The notes beneath the pieces are model-generated. The model searched no databases. It was not told where the DNA came from and saw only the letters and a list, made by a program, of their open reading frames with translations. This document shows, piece by piece, positions 45,643 to 57,847 of a DNA stretch of 64,000 nt. Source of the DNA: Toxoplasma gondii ME49 (taxonomy: Eukaryota; Apicomplexa; Conoidasida; Eucoccidiorida; Sarcocystidae). Position 1 is the stretch's first letter; each line of letters begins with the position of its first letter. The translations under genes and the position numbers were made by a program. The stretch covers positions 1,099,874 to 1,163,873 of the forward strand of contig NC_031478.1 in NCBI RefSeq assembly GCF_000006565.2. Direction: 5' to 3'.

Positions 45643-48600
45643 ATGAAGGAATCATTTCAATCACGTGTTCGTACCTCGAAGGAAATCTCTGGTTCTCGCA
45701 TGTCGTTGTGGCTGTCCGCAGGGCACACGCCGCCTTCCGTCCCCCCTCAAGCCCCACTCTACCCTGCGGGGAATATCGACAGTGGTTCGTATCATGCTGC
45801 TTCCATGAGTGCACCGTACTCTCCCAGGCATGTGTCCAAACATCCAACGCTCCCTGCCCGCGCCGTTAGATTCGCGTCTCAAAGGTTCTACCGGAACTAC
45901 TCGCCTCCGCCATCCAGCCAGACAGAGACCCCTGCGGATACACCGGAACCTCCTTCGCCGTTGCTCGCCCCCGAAAGACTCTTTGACTTCCCCGGTCCTG
46001 CCACCAGCCTCTCCCGTCAGTTCGCGCGCGCGGGACAAAGTCTCCGTGCGCCCGTTACAGGTCCTACTTCAAAGGAACGAAGCATTTCGCTGTCGCGGGC
46101 ACCGCACCGAAGCCTTTCTTCTCTTTCCCTGTCCTCTCCAAGGCTGTCCCAGGACAAATACGCCACCAGCCACGCCTTGGAAGGGAGGTCCGTCGGCCGC
46201 TCCGACGTTGTCCGCGGGGTGGTTCCTGTGGGGATGGCTGGAATGTCCTCCTTTGGCGTGTCTGGTCCCGGCGAAAAGCAACACGGGTCCAGCCCGCGGG
46301 CAGGTTCTCGCGGCGCCACGATGAGCAGCTTCACGAGTCCCGCGCAGTCCGCACCCGAAGCGGCTGTCGGATCGAAAGAACAGCAAGGGGTCGTCGACAC
46401 CCCTGGAAACGAGAGCGCCTTTGCCTTCTCCCGTGCTGCGTCGCGGGGGTTTTTCGTTTCGGACTATGAAAATCAACAGAGTTCGTCGGACGCCTTCCAA
46501 TGCGGTGACGTGCCTAGGACCGGCGCGCAGCATGGGCCGAGCGAAGCCTCTGGCCTTTATACACCCCAGGATCGATTGCCGCAGGAAGCGCAGATTCGAG
46601 GTAGCCAGCTTTCCAGTGGTCGAACGGAGACTCTCCAGGAGAGACAAGAGCGACTGCAGCGGGAAATGGATGCTCTGCGGCAGCGGCAACAACTGGTCAC
46701 GCAGCAGGCTCGGCAGCTGTACCAGCAGAAAATGGCTCGCCCGTGGCTGGTCCCCTGCAACGTTTCTCCGGACTCCACGCGCCTCGCCACTCTCGCCATC
46801 ATTCCCTCGAAAGAGAGCAGGAAAGGCAGCTGCGAGCGCAGCGGCAGCTGTCCGATTTTCTCGCGATGCGCCAGAAGTGGCCGCCGCCGAAGCAGTGGCA
46901 GCCGCGTCCGGCGCATCGGGGTGTACGTCCGCCCCACTGCGCCCAGCGGCCAGACGGTCCCACCTCCAGCTCCAGGGGCGAGTTTCGAGACCAATGCAGC
47001 AACCGTGCCAGGGTGGTTCTGGGAAAACCCCGGATTGCTGCAGTGTGTGGCACCCGTGGAGGTTTCGTGTTCCGACGGAAAGGGCGGAGGCGTGCGTTCT
47101 CACCCCCTCGTTCTGAAGGTCGATGTCGTGCCGTCGCAGACTGGGTCTTCTCTGGGGAAGAAGGAGGAGGATTGGAAGAAGAGTCAGGCAAGCCTTGTCA
47201 GTTCTGCCTCAGCGTCTGAAACGCCGAAGACAGACCCGCGAATCGTCGAACTCGCGAAGGAAAACGACACCCTCCGACAGGACAACGCTCTGCTCAAGGT
47301 GGGGATAGGGACACTCTGCAGGACGGAACGATAGTCGGGTCTATTTAGAAGGATGCGTGAAAAGTGTGTTCTCAGCTCTCAAGGAAGAGACAAGTCGGTA
47401 CTCTTCGCCGCTATGTAGTTTTTAATCTGGCTGCTCGAACCCCTTTTCGAGTCTAGATGAATTTTTCCGCAAATACAATTCGATTTTTTTCGCGTTTCTC
47501 CAGGCACAGCTGGAGCGGGCTCATGCCGAGGGTGTCCGCCGACGTCTTACGAACATCGATTTGAGTCGCCGGTCCCAGGTTGATGTGTACGGAGAGGATG
47601 GACTTCTCTGGGGACAGGAAGTGGAAAACGAAAAGCTCCGTCGTCAAATTGCGGAGCTCGGAGCCGCGCTGTATGCGGCTGCGGAAGATGGGTAAGGGCT
47701 GGTCTCAGACTGTAGGTACTCTGTCCTTGAAGATATCAAATTTCAAGGGGAGCGCTCGTAGCGGGACTCTGTCCTTTGCCGGTTTTTTCTGTGGGGAAGT
47801 CCCTACGAACCCCCACTTTCTCCAATACTGTTTCCGTGTCCTCAGAGACGCAGAAATATGCTCTGCATACTCTGTAGCCGACGTCAGATTAAAACGATTT
47901 TCACATGGTCGAGGGAGAGGTAGCGGATGCAGACTGAGTCGACAACAAGAGACGCGAGTTTTTGTGGAGTCAAGCAAGATACACAGTGAGATAGGGGATA
48001 GCAGGTTTCCGGGCTTGGCGTGTTTGCCACAGAACTTCGAGCTGAAATGCCACTTGCGAGTTGCACCTGGCTCTTCGCTTGGCCAGCCACCGAGAGCTCC
48101 ATGCGCCACATGCAAGTTGTGCTTAAGCATTCTCTGTTTTTGCAGAATGGTTTCGTTTTCGTTTCTGCGGCATCCGAGTTCCACTCTCGCTTTCGCGCGC
48201 GCGTCTCGAATTCATCCTTGTCCAGTTCCCTGGATCGCAGTTGTGTGCCATCATGCCAAGAGAAATCGACAAGATCTGTAGATGTCTCTTTCGTCTTGTT
48301 CTCAGCGCCAAGAGAACTTTCCACTGTTTGCGTTGCTTTGTTCAGAGATTTCCGACTGGCGGCCGAGGCCCTGACTCAGCAACTGACGGATGCCCACCAG
48401 GAAATTGCCACATTGCGAAAGTCAATGAGATCCGACTCCAGTGGGAGGCAGGGACCGCGGTGTCGAGACACCTCAGACGACGCGACGCTGGGAGCGAACG
48501 ACATTTCTGTTCGTGAAGCCGCTGTCGATTCTCTGATCAGCCAAGGAAAGCGCGTCACAACTTTGGTGAGCTTTGAGCAAGGCTGATTTGAGGTCGAAAC

Positions 48601-51600
48601 TGGGAAGACACCGACGCTTGCGTGCCGACATCAAGAACATAGAGACCATAGCTAAACCTTGTATGGTAACCACCGCATTTGGAGTAGATACTGTCCTGTA
48701 CAAGTGATCCGCCATTGGGAGCGGCCGGCGAACAAACGCTGGCACTGTCGTCTCCACCGCAGCTGTGATTCTTTGTGCTTTTATTGCCTCTCTTGTCTGT
48801 GGCTGACAAATCTTCATATCAATTTGGTCACCAGCTGCAAAGAAAGGACTCCTCAACTTGCACTGACAAGTTGCATAAAAGAAGCCGTACAAGGACCCAC
48901 CTGCGCATCTAAGCTGACGTTCAGTCATCAAAAACTGTTGGACGCTAACTTTCCGGCTAACCACCCCTTTCCTACCTTTCTGGACTCTTTCATCTTCATC
49001 AACTAGTAAAACTGTGAAAGGTCTTCTTTGGTTTGAAACCGGGGTCCCGACGTAGAGAAGCTACTGCGCTGTGTGAAAGTACAAGTCTCTGGGAACCGCT
49101 CGCGGTGTGAAGGCGCTCCCTGTTGTTCTCCTTTTAGTTTTTTCGTTTCCCTCTTCTCCGGGACTCCTTGTCTGCGATGTGTCTGTCTTCTGAAATTGCC
49201 ATCAGCCGTTGTCGCGCTGTGTGTGTTCCACCGGCTTTTCTCTGCAGGGTCGGGAGAACGTCTGGAAAGCTCTGAGTTCCATGAAGGATCTAGTGGACCA
49301 AGTTTTCGATCGCATGACACGACTGCTGACCAGCACCTGCGTAGGGTTTGAGAAACTCACTGAACGAGAAATAAGCAGTATTCAATCCACGCTGAAACCT
49401 CAGACGCATGCACTGGGTTACCACTTTCTTCGTTCCTGTGGAACCTCGAGTGAGCCTCTCGCGACAGGGGCTCTGAGAAAGACTTTCCCATAACAGTCGA
49501 GAATTTCCGGGAATTTTCTCTGGTGAAAACAAACGCCCTTACAGAATTCGAAAGAGTCACGACGCTTCTATTCGATCCTGTCACACGCAACCACTTTGTT
49601 CTTGGCACAGCAATTTTTATTATATATATATATATATATATATATGCATGTGTAATTACATTTATATTAAAAGTTTATACATATAAATATATATATATAT
49701 ATACATATATATTTAATATATATGTATATATTTATATTGAATATATGCATGTATCTATACTCATATATACATGACTAGATACTCCGGTGTATCTCTGAGG
49801 ACGTGCATACAGGCCCGTGTAGAGCAAAACAGAATTCGGGGTGTCTTTTCTTGTATTCGTCTGCTGGCTGCCAAGACGTAACTTTTATGAACTGGATGAG
49901 AGATGGCGATAGGTAGTCGTGAATTCAGAGATCCTGGCATCCCTGCAGAGATCAAAGATCGTTGAGGTGTGTTTCTCGGCTTTTTTCTGTTCAGACTATG
50001 AAGGAGAAAGTCCAGTACCTGAAGGGTCTCCATGTGCTCGTTGTTAGCAGTCTCGACGAAGTGAGCGTGTTTTGTGGATGTCTCTCGTGTATTTTCTTTG
50101 TTTTCCCTTGGTTCATCCACTCGTTTTTCTGTGGTTTCCCTCTCTGGGGCTCTCTGTCGCCGGATCTTTTTCTCTTCAGAACTGTTGGTATCTCATCCTC
50201 TCTCCTGACATTTTGCTTTTTACATCCTGTTGACTTTCACGTAGTTCTCTTCTTCAAGGTCTCTGCCCTCTTCTCTCTACTTGCGTTTCTCGTTTGATCG
50301 TTCCTCTCTTCACCCCCTTTCGCTACCTGCGATCCCTCCCCTTCCGCCATGTGGCTTCTTTCACGTTTTTTATCCTTCCAAATATTTTGCAGCAATAAGT
50401 GGGAAGGTGGAACAACGAACAGGAGAAAGACCGGATCGTGAGAGTCAGTTCTTTAGAGTGAACCGTGGTCTCGGTAATCCGAGTAATCGCCGCGCAACAC
50501 CACGGCGACGAGTTATTCCTCGAGTCTACATTCTTTATGATTTAAGTGAGAATTCCAGGAAAGTCGATTCAAAAATAAGGACACTGTTTGTTTCTTAACG
50601 GATTAAATGCTTCCTCTGCTCTCGCTCCAGACCCTCGATGCCTACGAGGAACTCGCCGCCACATGCAACAAATTCGACCAGATTCGCGCGGTGGTTTTCG
50701 ATCCTAAACGAAACAGCCCGTACTGGTGAGAAGAAGTTCCCTCTCAAACGAACGGTTCTCAGAAATCGACGCGCAAGACTCTGTCTTCTCTGCTTTCTTT
50801 TCTTCCTCGCTGAATTGGGAGCCTCATCCTTTCACAGCTGTGAGACACTCTGCTGTCTCTTCCTCCCACGCTAAGCGCCTGGCTAAACGTTTTTGCCTAG
50901 TTCGATAGTCAAAGTCTTCTCAAGAGTTAGAGTGTACAACATAGCACACACTCCACGAAGACGTCTGCAGCTCTTGACTCATGCACGTTTTGCCGTTCAG
51001 CAATTGCCCATATACAGTTTTTTCTGACGCACTGTTATCAAACAGACGTCGTCGGCCTCCAGTAGGCAATGCTGTTAAGTTCCGCCCTCTGTGTATCGGG
51101 CTTTTCGCGGAATTTCTCTTGTATGCACATGTTGCTTTTCCAAGTACACACTGAATATCGCTACATTCAGTGAGCCTAACATGGTGGTTCTGAAAATCAC
51201 ATGGATCTTGGAGACGGTGACCAAAGATCTTCAAGATCTGAACCAGTGGTCCAACGCAGAGTCTCTGCTTTTATGGGGTGTGTGTACAGCCCATGCAGAC
51301 CGCGACGTCAAGTCCTCGAAGACGATCTGAAGCACCTTTGTATCCAGAACAAGGGTGCGACAGAGAAGCTGCGACAGCTCCGGGCGCGCATAGTCAAATT
51401 GGAAATGGAGAACCTAAAGTTTTATGTCAAACATGTGAGTTTTTGTGCAACACGTGAAGAGGCGAGAGCGCATGTGGTGGTGGCAAAATCGGTCACTATC
51501 TTCAAAGAACGTTGCAGGAGGGCCCTCTCGCGTTGTTCCTTTCTCGTTTCTTATGCGTGCACAGGCCAACATAGGGATATCAGAGGTTTCTGCTGCATTC

Positions 51601-54600
51601 GTTCCTCGCCTCAAGGGTGGGGTTTGAACGCTCGTAGTTTCGTTCCTTTTCCTCACATCCAGTAACCGAAGAGACCTCGATCGGAACGCGTGATCATTCT
51701 TCTCGCTGAGGATTCCATTTGTGTTACTACCCGGTGAGTGTCCACCCGCCAGAAACCTAAGAACTCCTCTTTTTTCTACAGCCCGATGAGCCTGTGAGAT
51801 CCTCGGAGGCGCGGCCGGTGTCTCCGCTGGCGGCGAGCCTGGAGGTGAAGGCGACGGAGACAGAGCGTCTCTCTTCTCCAAAAAAAGACAAAAAAGAAAA
51901 AAGAGACAGAAGAGACATTTCAAGCAAGGACGACTCGGCGAGTGCTACGACCGCCGCTGACGACGACAGTGATCGGAGCGGATCTGTGATGAGGAGAGCA
52001 GTTGCGGCAAGTCGGAAGAAGGTCTGGCGAAAGAGACAAGAAGTCTTCCCCGTCAGAGAGGACTTTTCTACGTACCAGCTCGCCTCTACGGTAAGAACTG
52101 GAGTCCCTGCATGCGTTGAGTTTTCTAGGGTTTTTTCGCTTTTAAGTCTCCTAATGAGGTCGGTGCAGCGCGAAGCATTCAGCATGGCTCCATCTTACGG
52201 AATTTCTAAATATACGGAGCGCCAAAAACTGAACGAGACGCATCTGAAGGAGATCTACACGCTGCGGTTTGTGCGGGTCACGCTCTTTTGTTGAGGTAAA
52301 GGAGTGTTTTGGTTACAGCGTAGATTTTCGTGATCTGAATCATGTAAAAGTGATCATACACTCTTTCAGGAAATAGGACACGATTATCACTTCGTGGTTA
52401 AAGATGTGCTCAGAGTTCAACTGCTCGGCTTTCTGACTTCCATGGGGGACTCTTCTGTTGCCTGCGTGTGTTCGGCACGGTGGTGAGGTTTGTGGTGAGA
52501 GTGGAGATATTTTTGAGAGATTTGTGGAAGTGCATTTTCGTTTTTTTCGCATTTTCCGCGACTTTTTGCCAGATCAAACGGTTGCAGGACGAGATTGATC
52601 GCCTGAAAGACGTGAGTCTCCGAGTGGATGTTCACGGAAAAAGCTTGAAATTCTGCGTCCAAAGTGTTTTGTCTCAAGAGCGATACTCCGAGATATCGGT
52701 GCATGCAAGGATCTGCTTGAGTCGGCTTCCTCTGAAACGCCACCGTTCCTCTTTCTTTGTTGGAGATGCCTGCCCTTCACCTAACTGTCAATAATGCGAA
52801 TTATAGGTTTTTCGTGACATCCGTGTGGAAGAAGAGGCTTGATCAACCGAACAGTGTGTCGCTTCTCTTTCGTCAGATAAGCTGGCGTGGCTCAAATACG
52901 TATTTTCCATCAGACTTATCGCATTCAATTTCGCTTCCACGTTTCTAAATTGCTCGAATCAGCCTGTATATCCACTCGGCGAGGTGCCTCCCGTAATGGA
53001 GGTCCTCTCGGAGGAATTCTTGGTTTCACGAGAAGAACAGTTCTTGAACTCACATTGCGTGTTCGATATTTTTCTTTACAACGAAGAGTTCCGTTGGCCT
53101 TTCTGTTTTTTTCGTTCTTCCGGCGAGGAAGGTCGTACTGGCAATAGTGCATGCGGACGGGGAATGAACTGCATTGGAAGGGGAAAGTTCAGTCGTTTTT
53201 GGATTTTTCGCTTTCTAATGCTTTTCAGGATCGCCAGTTCGACAGAACGAAGGCTGCTGAGCGGGAGCAGCACCTCGTCTCTCGCGTCTTCAACAGAAAT
53301 CAAATTCTTGTGGACAAGGTACGAAACGGGTTGTATCTCTTTCAGACACGCGCTGGATCTCCGCATTTTCTGGAACATTCCTTTCCTCATTGAATTCAAA
53401 AAGTGTGGGGCACAAAAGATAAGCGTGTCGGTTTTCAGGTCCTCCGAAACGTAGATTTCCTGAGTCGGGGCATTCGCTTCACAGTCGGGCATTCGGGGAA
53501 GTTTTGCCTGAACGTCCAAACGGATTGCTGTGCGTGTACCCGAGCCGTCGACCCTTTCGTGGTCGCTACGAGTGTTCGAGCATCCCTTGGAGCAAAAGCT
53601 AAAGCGTTTCGCAGGCGTCGTCAAAATGCTGCAGGAGCGGGTCTGGAAGTTCAGGCGGCGCATAAAACTCATTTCGCTCCGTTGAGCTCTTTTCCTGTTT
53701 TGTGATCAGTTGGCTGAACAAGATCGCCTCTTGGCACGGCTCATGCAGGTGCGTCTGGGGTCTTTGTGTGCATCCGCGACAGAACACTTTCATCCACGTG
53801 TCGAGCAGCCTATTCTCTGAGGCGTACAGACGACGGGAGACCTGTTTTTCCGCATGATTTACAAAGGCTCTCCGACCAGTCCTTTTGGTGAGGGGGGGCT
53901 AGAAGAGAGAAAAGAGTTTTTGTGTTTTTCAGATAATCGAAGACAGTAATCACATGCATGCGAAACATATGTCTTTGTTTTTTAGATGATTGAGGACAGA
54001 GACTGCATGCATGCACTGGCCGGACCAACGTCGCCAACTCAACTTGCCCAACGTCAGGCACTCCATGAGGACCTCGAGGAAAGCAGGACTCTGATACGTC
54101 AGTCTTCGGTAGTGAGTTTGAAACTGTTCACGATGAATGTGTAGCCCTTCTTTCGGGGTCGATTCACCTCTCTAGACTGGACGGAACTGCCAGAGAAGCA
54201 AAGAACTCCCGAGTTGTCGAGAGCCTACGCAGGGGAAACGGATGAGAAAGCAATATGGTTGGGTTTTTTGGGTCGCCACAGCACTCTCTTTAAAAGGATA
54301 TTCTTCAGACCCATGCACAGGATGGGCTTGAGGCATTTCTTATTCGTGATGTAAAGCGAAAGTGCAAAGATATTTGTGATGTATAATGTCTAACTGACGT
54401 AGACAACAGCTCCTTAACTGGAACTGAAAGGATGTTCAGACGCATACGACTGTTCCTCGGTGAGTCTGATGGATATTTTCCAAAATAGCGTTGCCATTTT
54501 AACTTATTTATGCCTTTTCCTTACTAAAGAAATGAAACTTCTGTATATACGAGGTTTGGGCTTCCCCATACACAGCACACAACCACTGGAGCTTCCTGTG

Positions 54601-57444
54601 GTGACAGCTTTTTTTTTATGTTTTCTGTGGCTACCTTCAGGCGCTCCGAGAAGGACAAACTCCGGAGCCTCAGGCGTTTGACAATCTGATCACTCGGCTT
54701 AGAACTCTAAAGCGCGATGGGCTGAGAGACGTGACTCCAGAGGAACAGGAACTGCTGGATATGGTGAGTCGAAGAGCATGCTCAGTCCTCAGATAAAGCT
54801 AAGAAATCACCCATGTCTATCCTACTCAATTGTATTTATCTTCACATAAGCGGCTTGGAGGCACGGCGATACTGCAAAGGCAGCTTGGAGAACTCTTGCC
54901 GGCTCGAGCTGCGGTTGACATACAGATCGTTCGTGCAGCTATCGGCAACCGCAACGTGCATCAGACAGACGGCTGAGAGCACGATTTCTTTACCTGCGGA
55001 TGTGAAAAGAACCGTCTTATTGTTCTGCGGTGTGTGTTCCAATATTTTCCTCGAGTGTCTATTTTGTGGTTGGGAGTGCAGATCAACCGTCAGGCCTCTC
55101 AGCTACGGAAGATCCACCAGGTAGGCCTGAATCGAAGTGTGCTACTCCAGAGGGGTCTACAGTGGGAGTTTCTTTGGTGTGGCGGTTCTTAGTCAAAGCA
55201 GAACGCAGAGACAAACCTAGCTGCGGCCTCACCTGTAGATCCGTCAGATTACCCGTTCGCGACTCTCCTGTTTGTAGTTTCTGTGATTCTGATGACAAAT
55301 CCACTACAGTGACGTGTTCTGTGCCAACCACGGTTTCAGCTGAATAGGGGAGTGGGAAGGCGAGCACCGCAGACAGTGGTATCATGGGGTCGCGCCTTGT
55401 TCCACTAGATTTCCAGTGAAGTACCTCCTCGCTCTCTGCAGTTGTCCTTTTTCTGATGTCTGGGCAGACGGTCACTGAGTTGGCGGATCACACGTAGAAA
55501 CATCGCAGGATCGACACTCTCGGTACTCGTGGAGACAGACGAAAACGCCTCCGATGTCCTGTAGAACACCATGCGACTTGTAACATTGCGTTATCGAGGC
55601 ACAGCCAGTTTCTGGCAACAGCAAAGAAACTGTGGCCTGCGTGTCTCTGCTCCATTTTCCTGTGAGGATCCCTGAGCGGGTTTATTCCCCTGTCTGGTTG
55701 CGAGAGTGCCGGCGGATCTCCCACTTGTCGTCCGTCGCATTAAGCAACGTTGCTAGCCGATTTAGTGCCAAAGTGTGCAGAAAGGGCACTCAGCAGACCG
55801 TACCAGGTTCATGTATTTATCGATTTGACAGCGAATTTATAGTTTCGAGGTTCGTTAGTCGTTTAAGTAAAAGGAACAGAGTCTGGCCGCTCCAACTTTT
55901 TCAGCGGAGGATATCCGTGTTCCGAACAGAAAATTGTCTACGTGAGTGCTGGGTGCCTTGTGGCGGCGCGGTCGGCGTGATGAGCCTTTTGAACTTCTGC
56001 GGCAATCTTATTGAGATAAGCTATTTTTCATCTAGTACCCGCGTCTGTGTGAACATAGATCGATACGATGAAGTCGTGTCAGTCATTAGTTGTTCCAGGA
56101 AGCAAACAAAGCGTTGCCTTGCAGTTTCCACCGGCGTCCCGAGTAATCAGGAAGGCATGAGGGTCTGTCCTAGAAAAGCCAAACTATAGTTTGGAAGACG
56201 CAGGCATCCGGAAATGTTCGGTCTCTCTACAGTGTCCGTGTTGCCCTTCCGACACGTCTTGAGCCAGAGACTGTGGTTGTTCGCGCAAAAACTCTCCAGC
56301 GGGATACGAATTTTTCCGTGTCTAGAGAAGTGACTGGCAAAGGAAGGCACTCTGAGCGAAACAAGCCCTGCTGCGCGGTTTCTGTTGAATCTAGTGGGTT
56401 CACAAAGCTGAGTTAGTCTCTTCAAGAAACATGTATAGAAGCGAAGAAAGGCGCGACTCGCGGACAAAAGCGTGTCAATTTTTTTGTCGAAAATGACTTT
56501 TTGATAATCTCTTAACCTCTTAATATACTGTCGTTAAGTGTGCGGCATTTGAACAAACGAGGTCTAGTGGCAGCCCGTAGTGCTCGGTACCTCTCACGTT
56601 GGCGCGTCTCAGTTGGCTGCACTACAGTTTCTTCAAAGAGGCGTAACACAATTCCACGAACACAAAATACGAGTGTGCTAACGTTTCGTAGACTGCTTCC
56701 TTCTAGACACTCGACCTCCAAGATACAAGCATGCTTCTATCCGACACACTGACTTCTGCGCGAATCGTCCAAGCGTTCGGCTGTATTTTTCAAGGATTAT
56801 AAAAGGGATCATCTACAGAAATATTCCTAGTGAAGGGGCAAGCTGTTCCGCTGGGAAGAGCGTCTGTGCGTGGCGCAAGAGATTTCTCTCTAGTTGCTTT
56901 CATCACACGTGCCCATAGGTGCTACTGTTTCCTGTGGCCTTTTTATTGGGGCCACGGCGAATCGCTTGTCTACCATTTTCGTTGGCATCCCCTGTGCAAA
57001 GAAACCAGAGATAAGCAGCACAGTTGGCACGTTGGCTCTCGCATGTAAAAACATAGACGGTTATATTCATAAAGGATAAAATTGCGGCATCGTAAGTTTA
57101 ACATCGATGCAGCTGTAGCAAGTAACGGGCAGAATGAAATTTCGTCTCTCTCAATCGTCAACCAACCCAGTTTCAACGCTGACTGCTGCAGGAGAAACCA
57201 CTTGTTTACTGGTCTTATTCCTCTGGAGAGAATGTGTCAGAACAGAAACTCCACGGGACTCCTAAGAGCCGCCACTTAACCAAAGCGAGTATTTTTGATA
57301 AGAGATTGTTCGCTAGTTTCCTGTGCGCCCGAAATCCAGCTGCAAAACCTCCGTTTTGGGGAGCTTGTACGCGGAGTTCAGGAAAAACCCGAGGAGGCCC
57401 TTGATAAAATCTTTGGCCAGAACCTCTCGGTGTCGAAAATGTGA
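45643..57444 (+). CDS. large Ser/Pro-rich coiled-coil protein, probably cytoskeletal
   Basis: ATG 45643. Phase-matched exons: 45643-47298, 47504-47691, 48346-48565, 49248-49340, 49995-50060, 50631-50725, about 51169-51435 (one short internal intron likely), 51782-52090, 52169-52270, 52573-52611, 53229-53318, an uncertain exon near 53440-53660, 53710-53748, 53986-54111, 54641-54763, about 54851-54940, about 55081-55130, and a last exon 57340-57444 ending TGA. The first ~370 residues are disordered (Ser, Pro, Arg). Heptad-rich segments follow (TLQERQERLQREMDALRQRQ, then KLRRQIAELGAALYAAAEDG, then LRQLRARIVKLEMENLKF). There is a charged Lys/Asp/Ser stretch in exon 51782-52090. No motor, kinase or membrane motif. 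Such proteins in these parasites are usually cytoskeletal or centrosomal, but that is inference. The 2.2-kb gap before the last exon may hide exons, and a premature stop exon near 55442 is an alternative end. Confidence 0.75.
49618..49775. repeat. TA-rich low-complexity block in intron
   Basis: Pure TA run at 49618-49645 followed by degenerate TA-rich sequence with ATGCATG interruptions to about 49775, inside intron 49341-49994. Confidence 0.9.
53930..54022 (+). repeat. tandemly duplicated acceptor and exon start
   Basis: Two consecutive diverged copies of a polypyrimidine tract, AG and exon start: TTTTTCAG then I-I-E-D-S-N-H-M-H-A (about 53924-53967) and TTTTTTAG then M-I-E-D-R-D-C-M-H-A (53978-54015). 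The first copy runs into a stop after eight more codons, the second opens the exon used in my model. Confidence 0.65.
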
Positions 57445-57484
57445 ATGTTGGACTAAAGAAGTGCTTTAGCTGCTTTTGTTTTAG

Positions 57485-57498
57485 TAATGCATGCATTA
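57485..57498. repeat. TAATGCATGCATTA palindrome between convergent genes
   Basis: Perfect 14-bp palindrome containing TGCATGCA, in the 58-bp gap between the stop codons at 57444 (plus) and 57503 (minus). Confidence 0.7.
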
Positions 57499-57502
57499 CA
57501 AC

Positions 57503-57831
57503 TTACGCGATCGACCCACACCCAGGGCGCTGCAAGTCTGCTGCTGGAATTTCGTAGATCAACATTGTCGCATCATTCTAAAGAGTTTTTCGCTCGCAGA
57601 AGGATGTGAGAATGTCGCGGCAAGTGTGAGGAGTTCAGAAGAATGAAACAAAAACGAACAAAACGGCTGCCACATCAGGATGTCACTCACCGTTCGTTTG
57701 CAGTCGAAATACTCAACGGCGAAGGCAACAATGTCTTGAGGTTGGTTTCTGAGCACTTCCCTCGTAAAGTCCCTGAGGATGTCGGGAAACTTGGGGGGAA
57801 TTGCAAAACGCTTCCCGTAGTGCGTCGTCAT
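57503..57831 (-). CDS. 71-residue RIIa-domain protein
   Basis: Two minus-strand exons, 57831-57691 and 57577-57503, joined in phase across a 113-nt intron (donor ACG|GTGAGT, acceptor CTCTTTAG). The first exon carries the RIIa dimerisation/docking fold: IPPKFPDILRDFTREVLRNQ followed by D-I-V-A-F-A-V-E-Y-F. This matches the N-terminus of PKA type II regulatory subunits and of ropporin, SPA17 and RIIAD1-like proteins, which dimerise and bind amphipathic anchoring helices. The second exon adds a short tail (MLIYEIPAADLQRPGCG) to TAA. There is no cyclic-nucleotide-binding domain, so this is a stand-alone docking protein. A role in a flagellar or apical scaffold is inferred from the family. The start ATG is the only one before the domain. 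Confidence 0.85.
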
Positions 57832-57847
57832 CGTTACATGTGTACGG

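Noticed and set aside
46069..47103. 344-codon minus-strand frame opposite the coiled-coil gene
   Set aside because: Shadow of a GC-rich Ser/Arg-rich exon; the plus-strand frame has the ATG, the splice donor and heptads.
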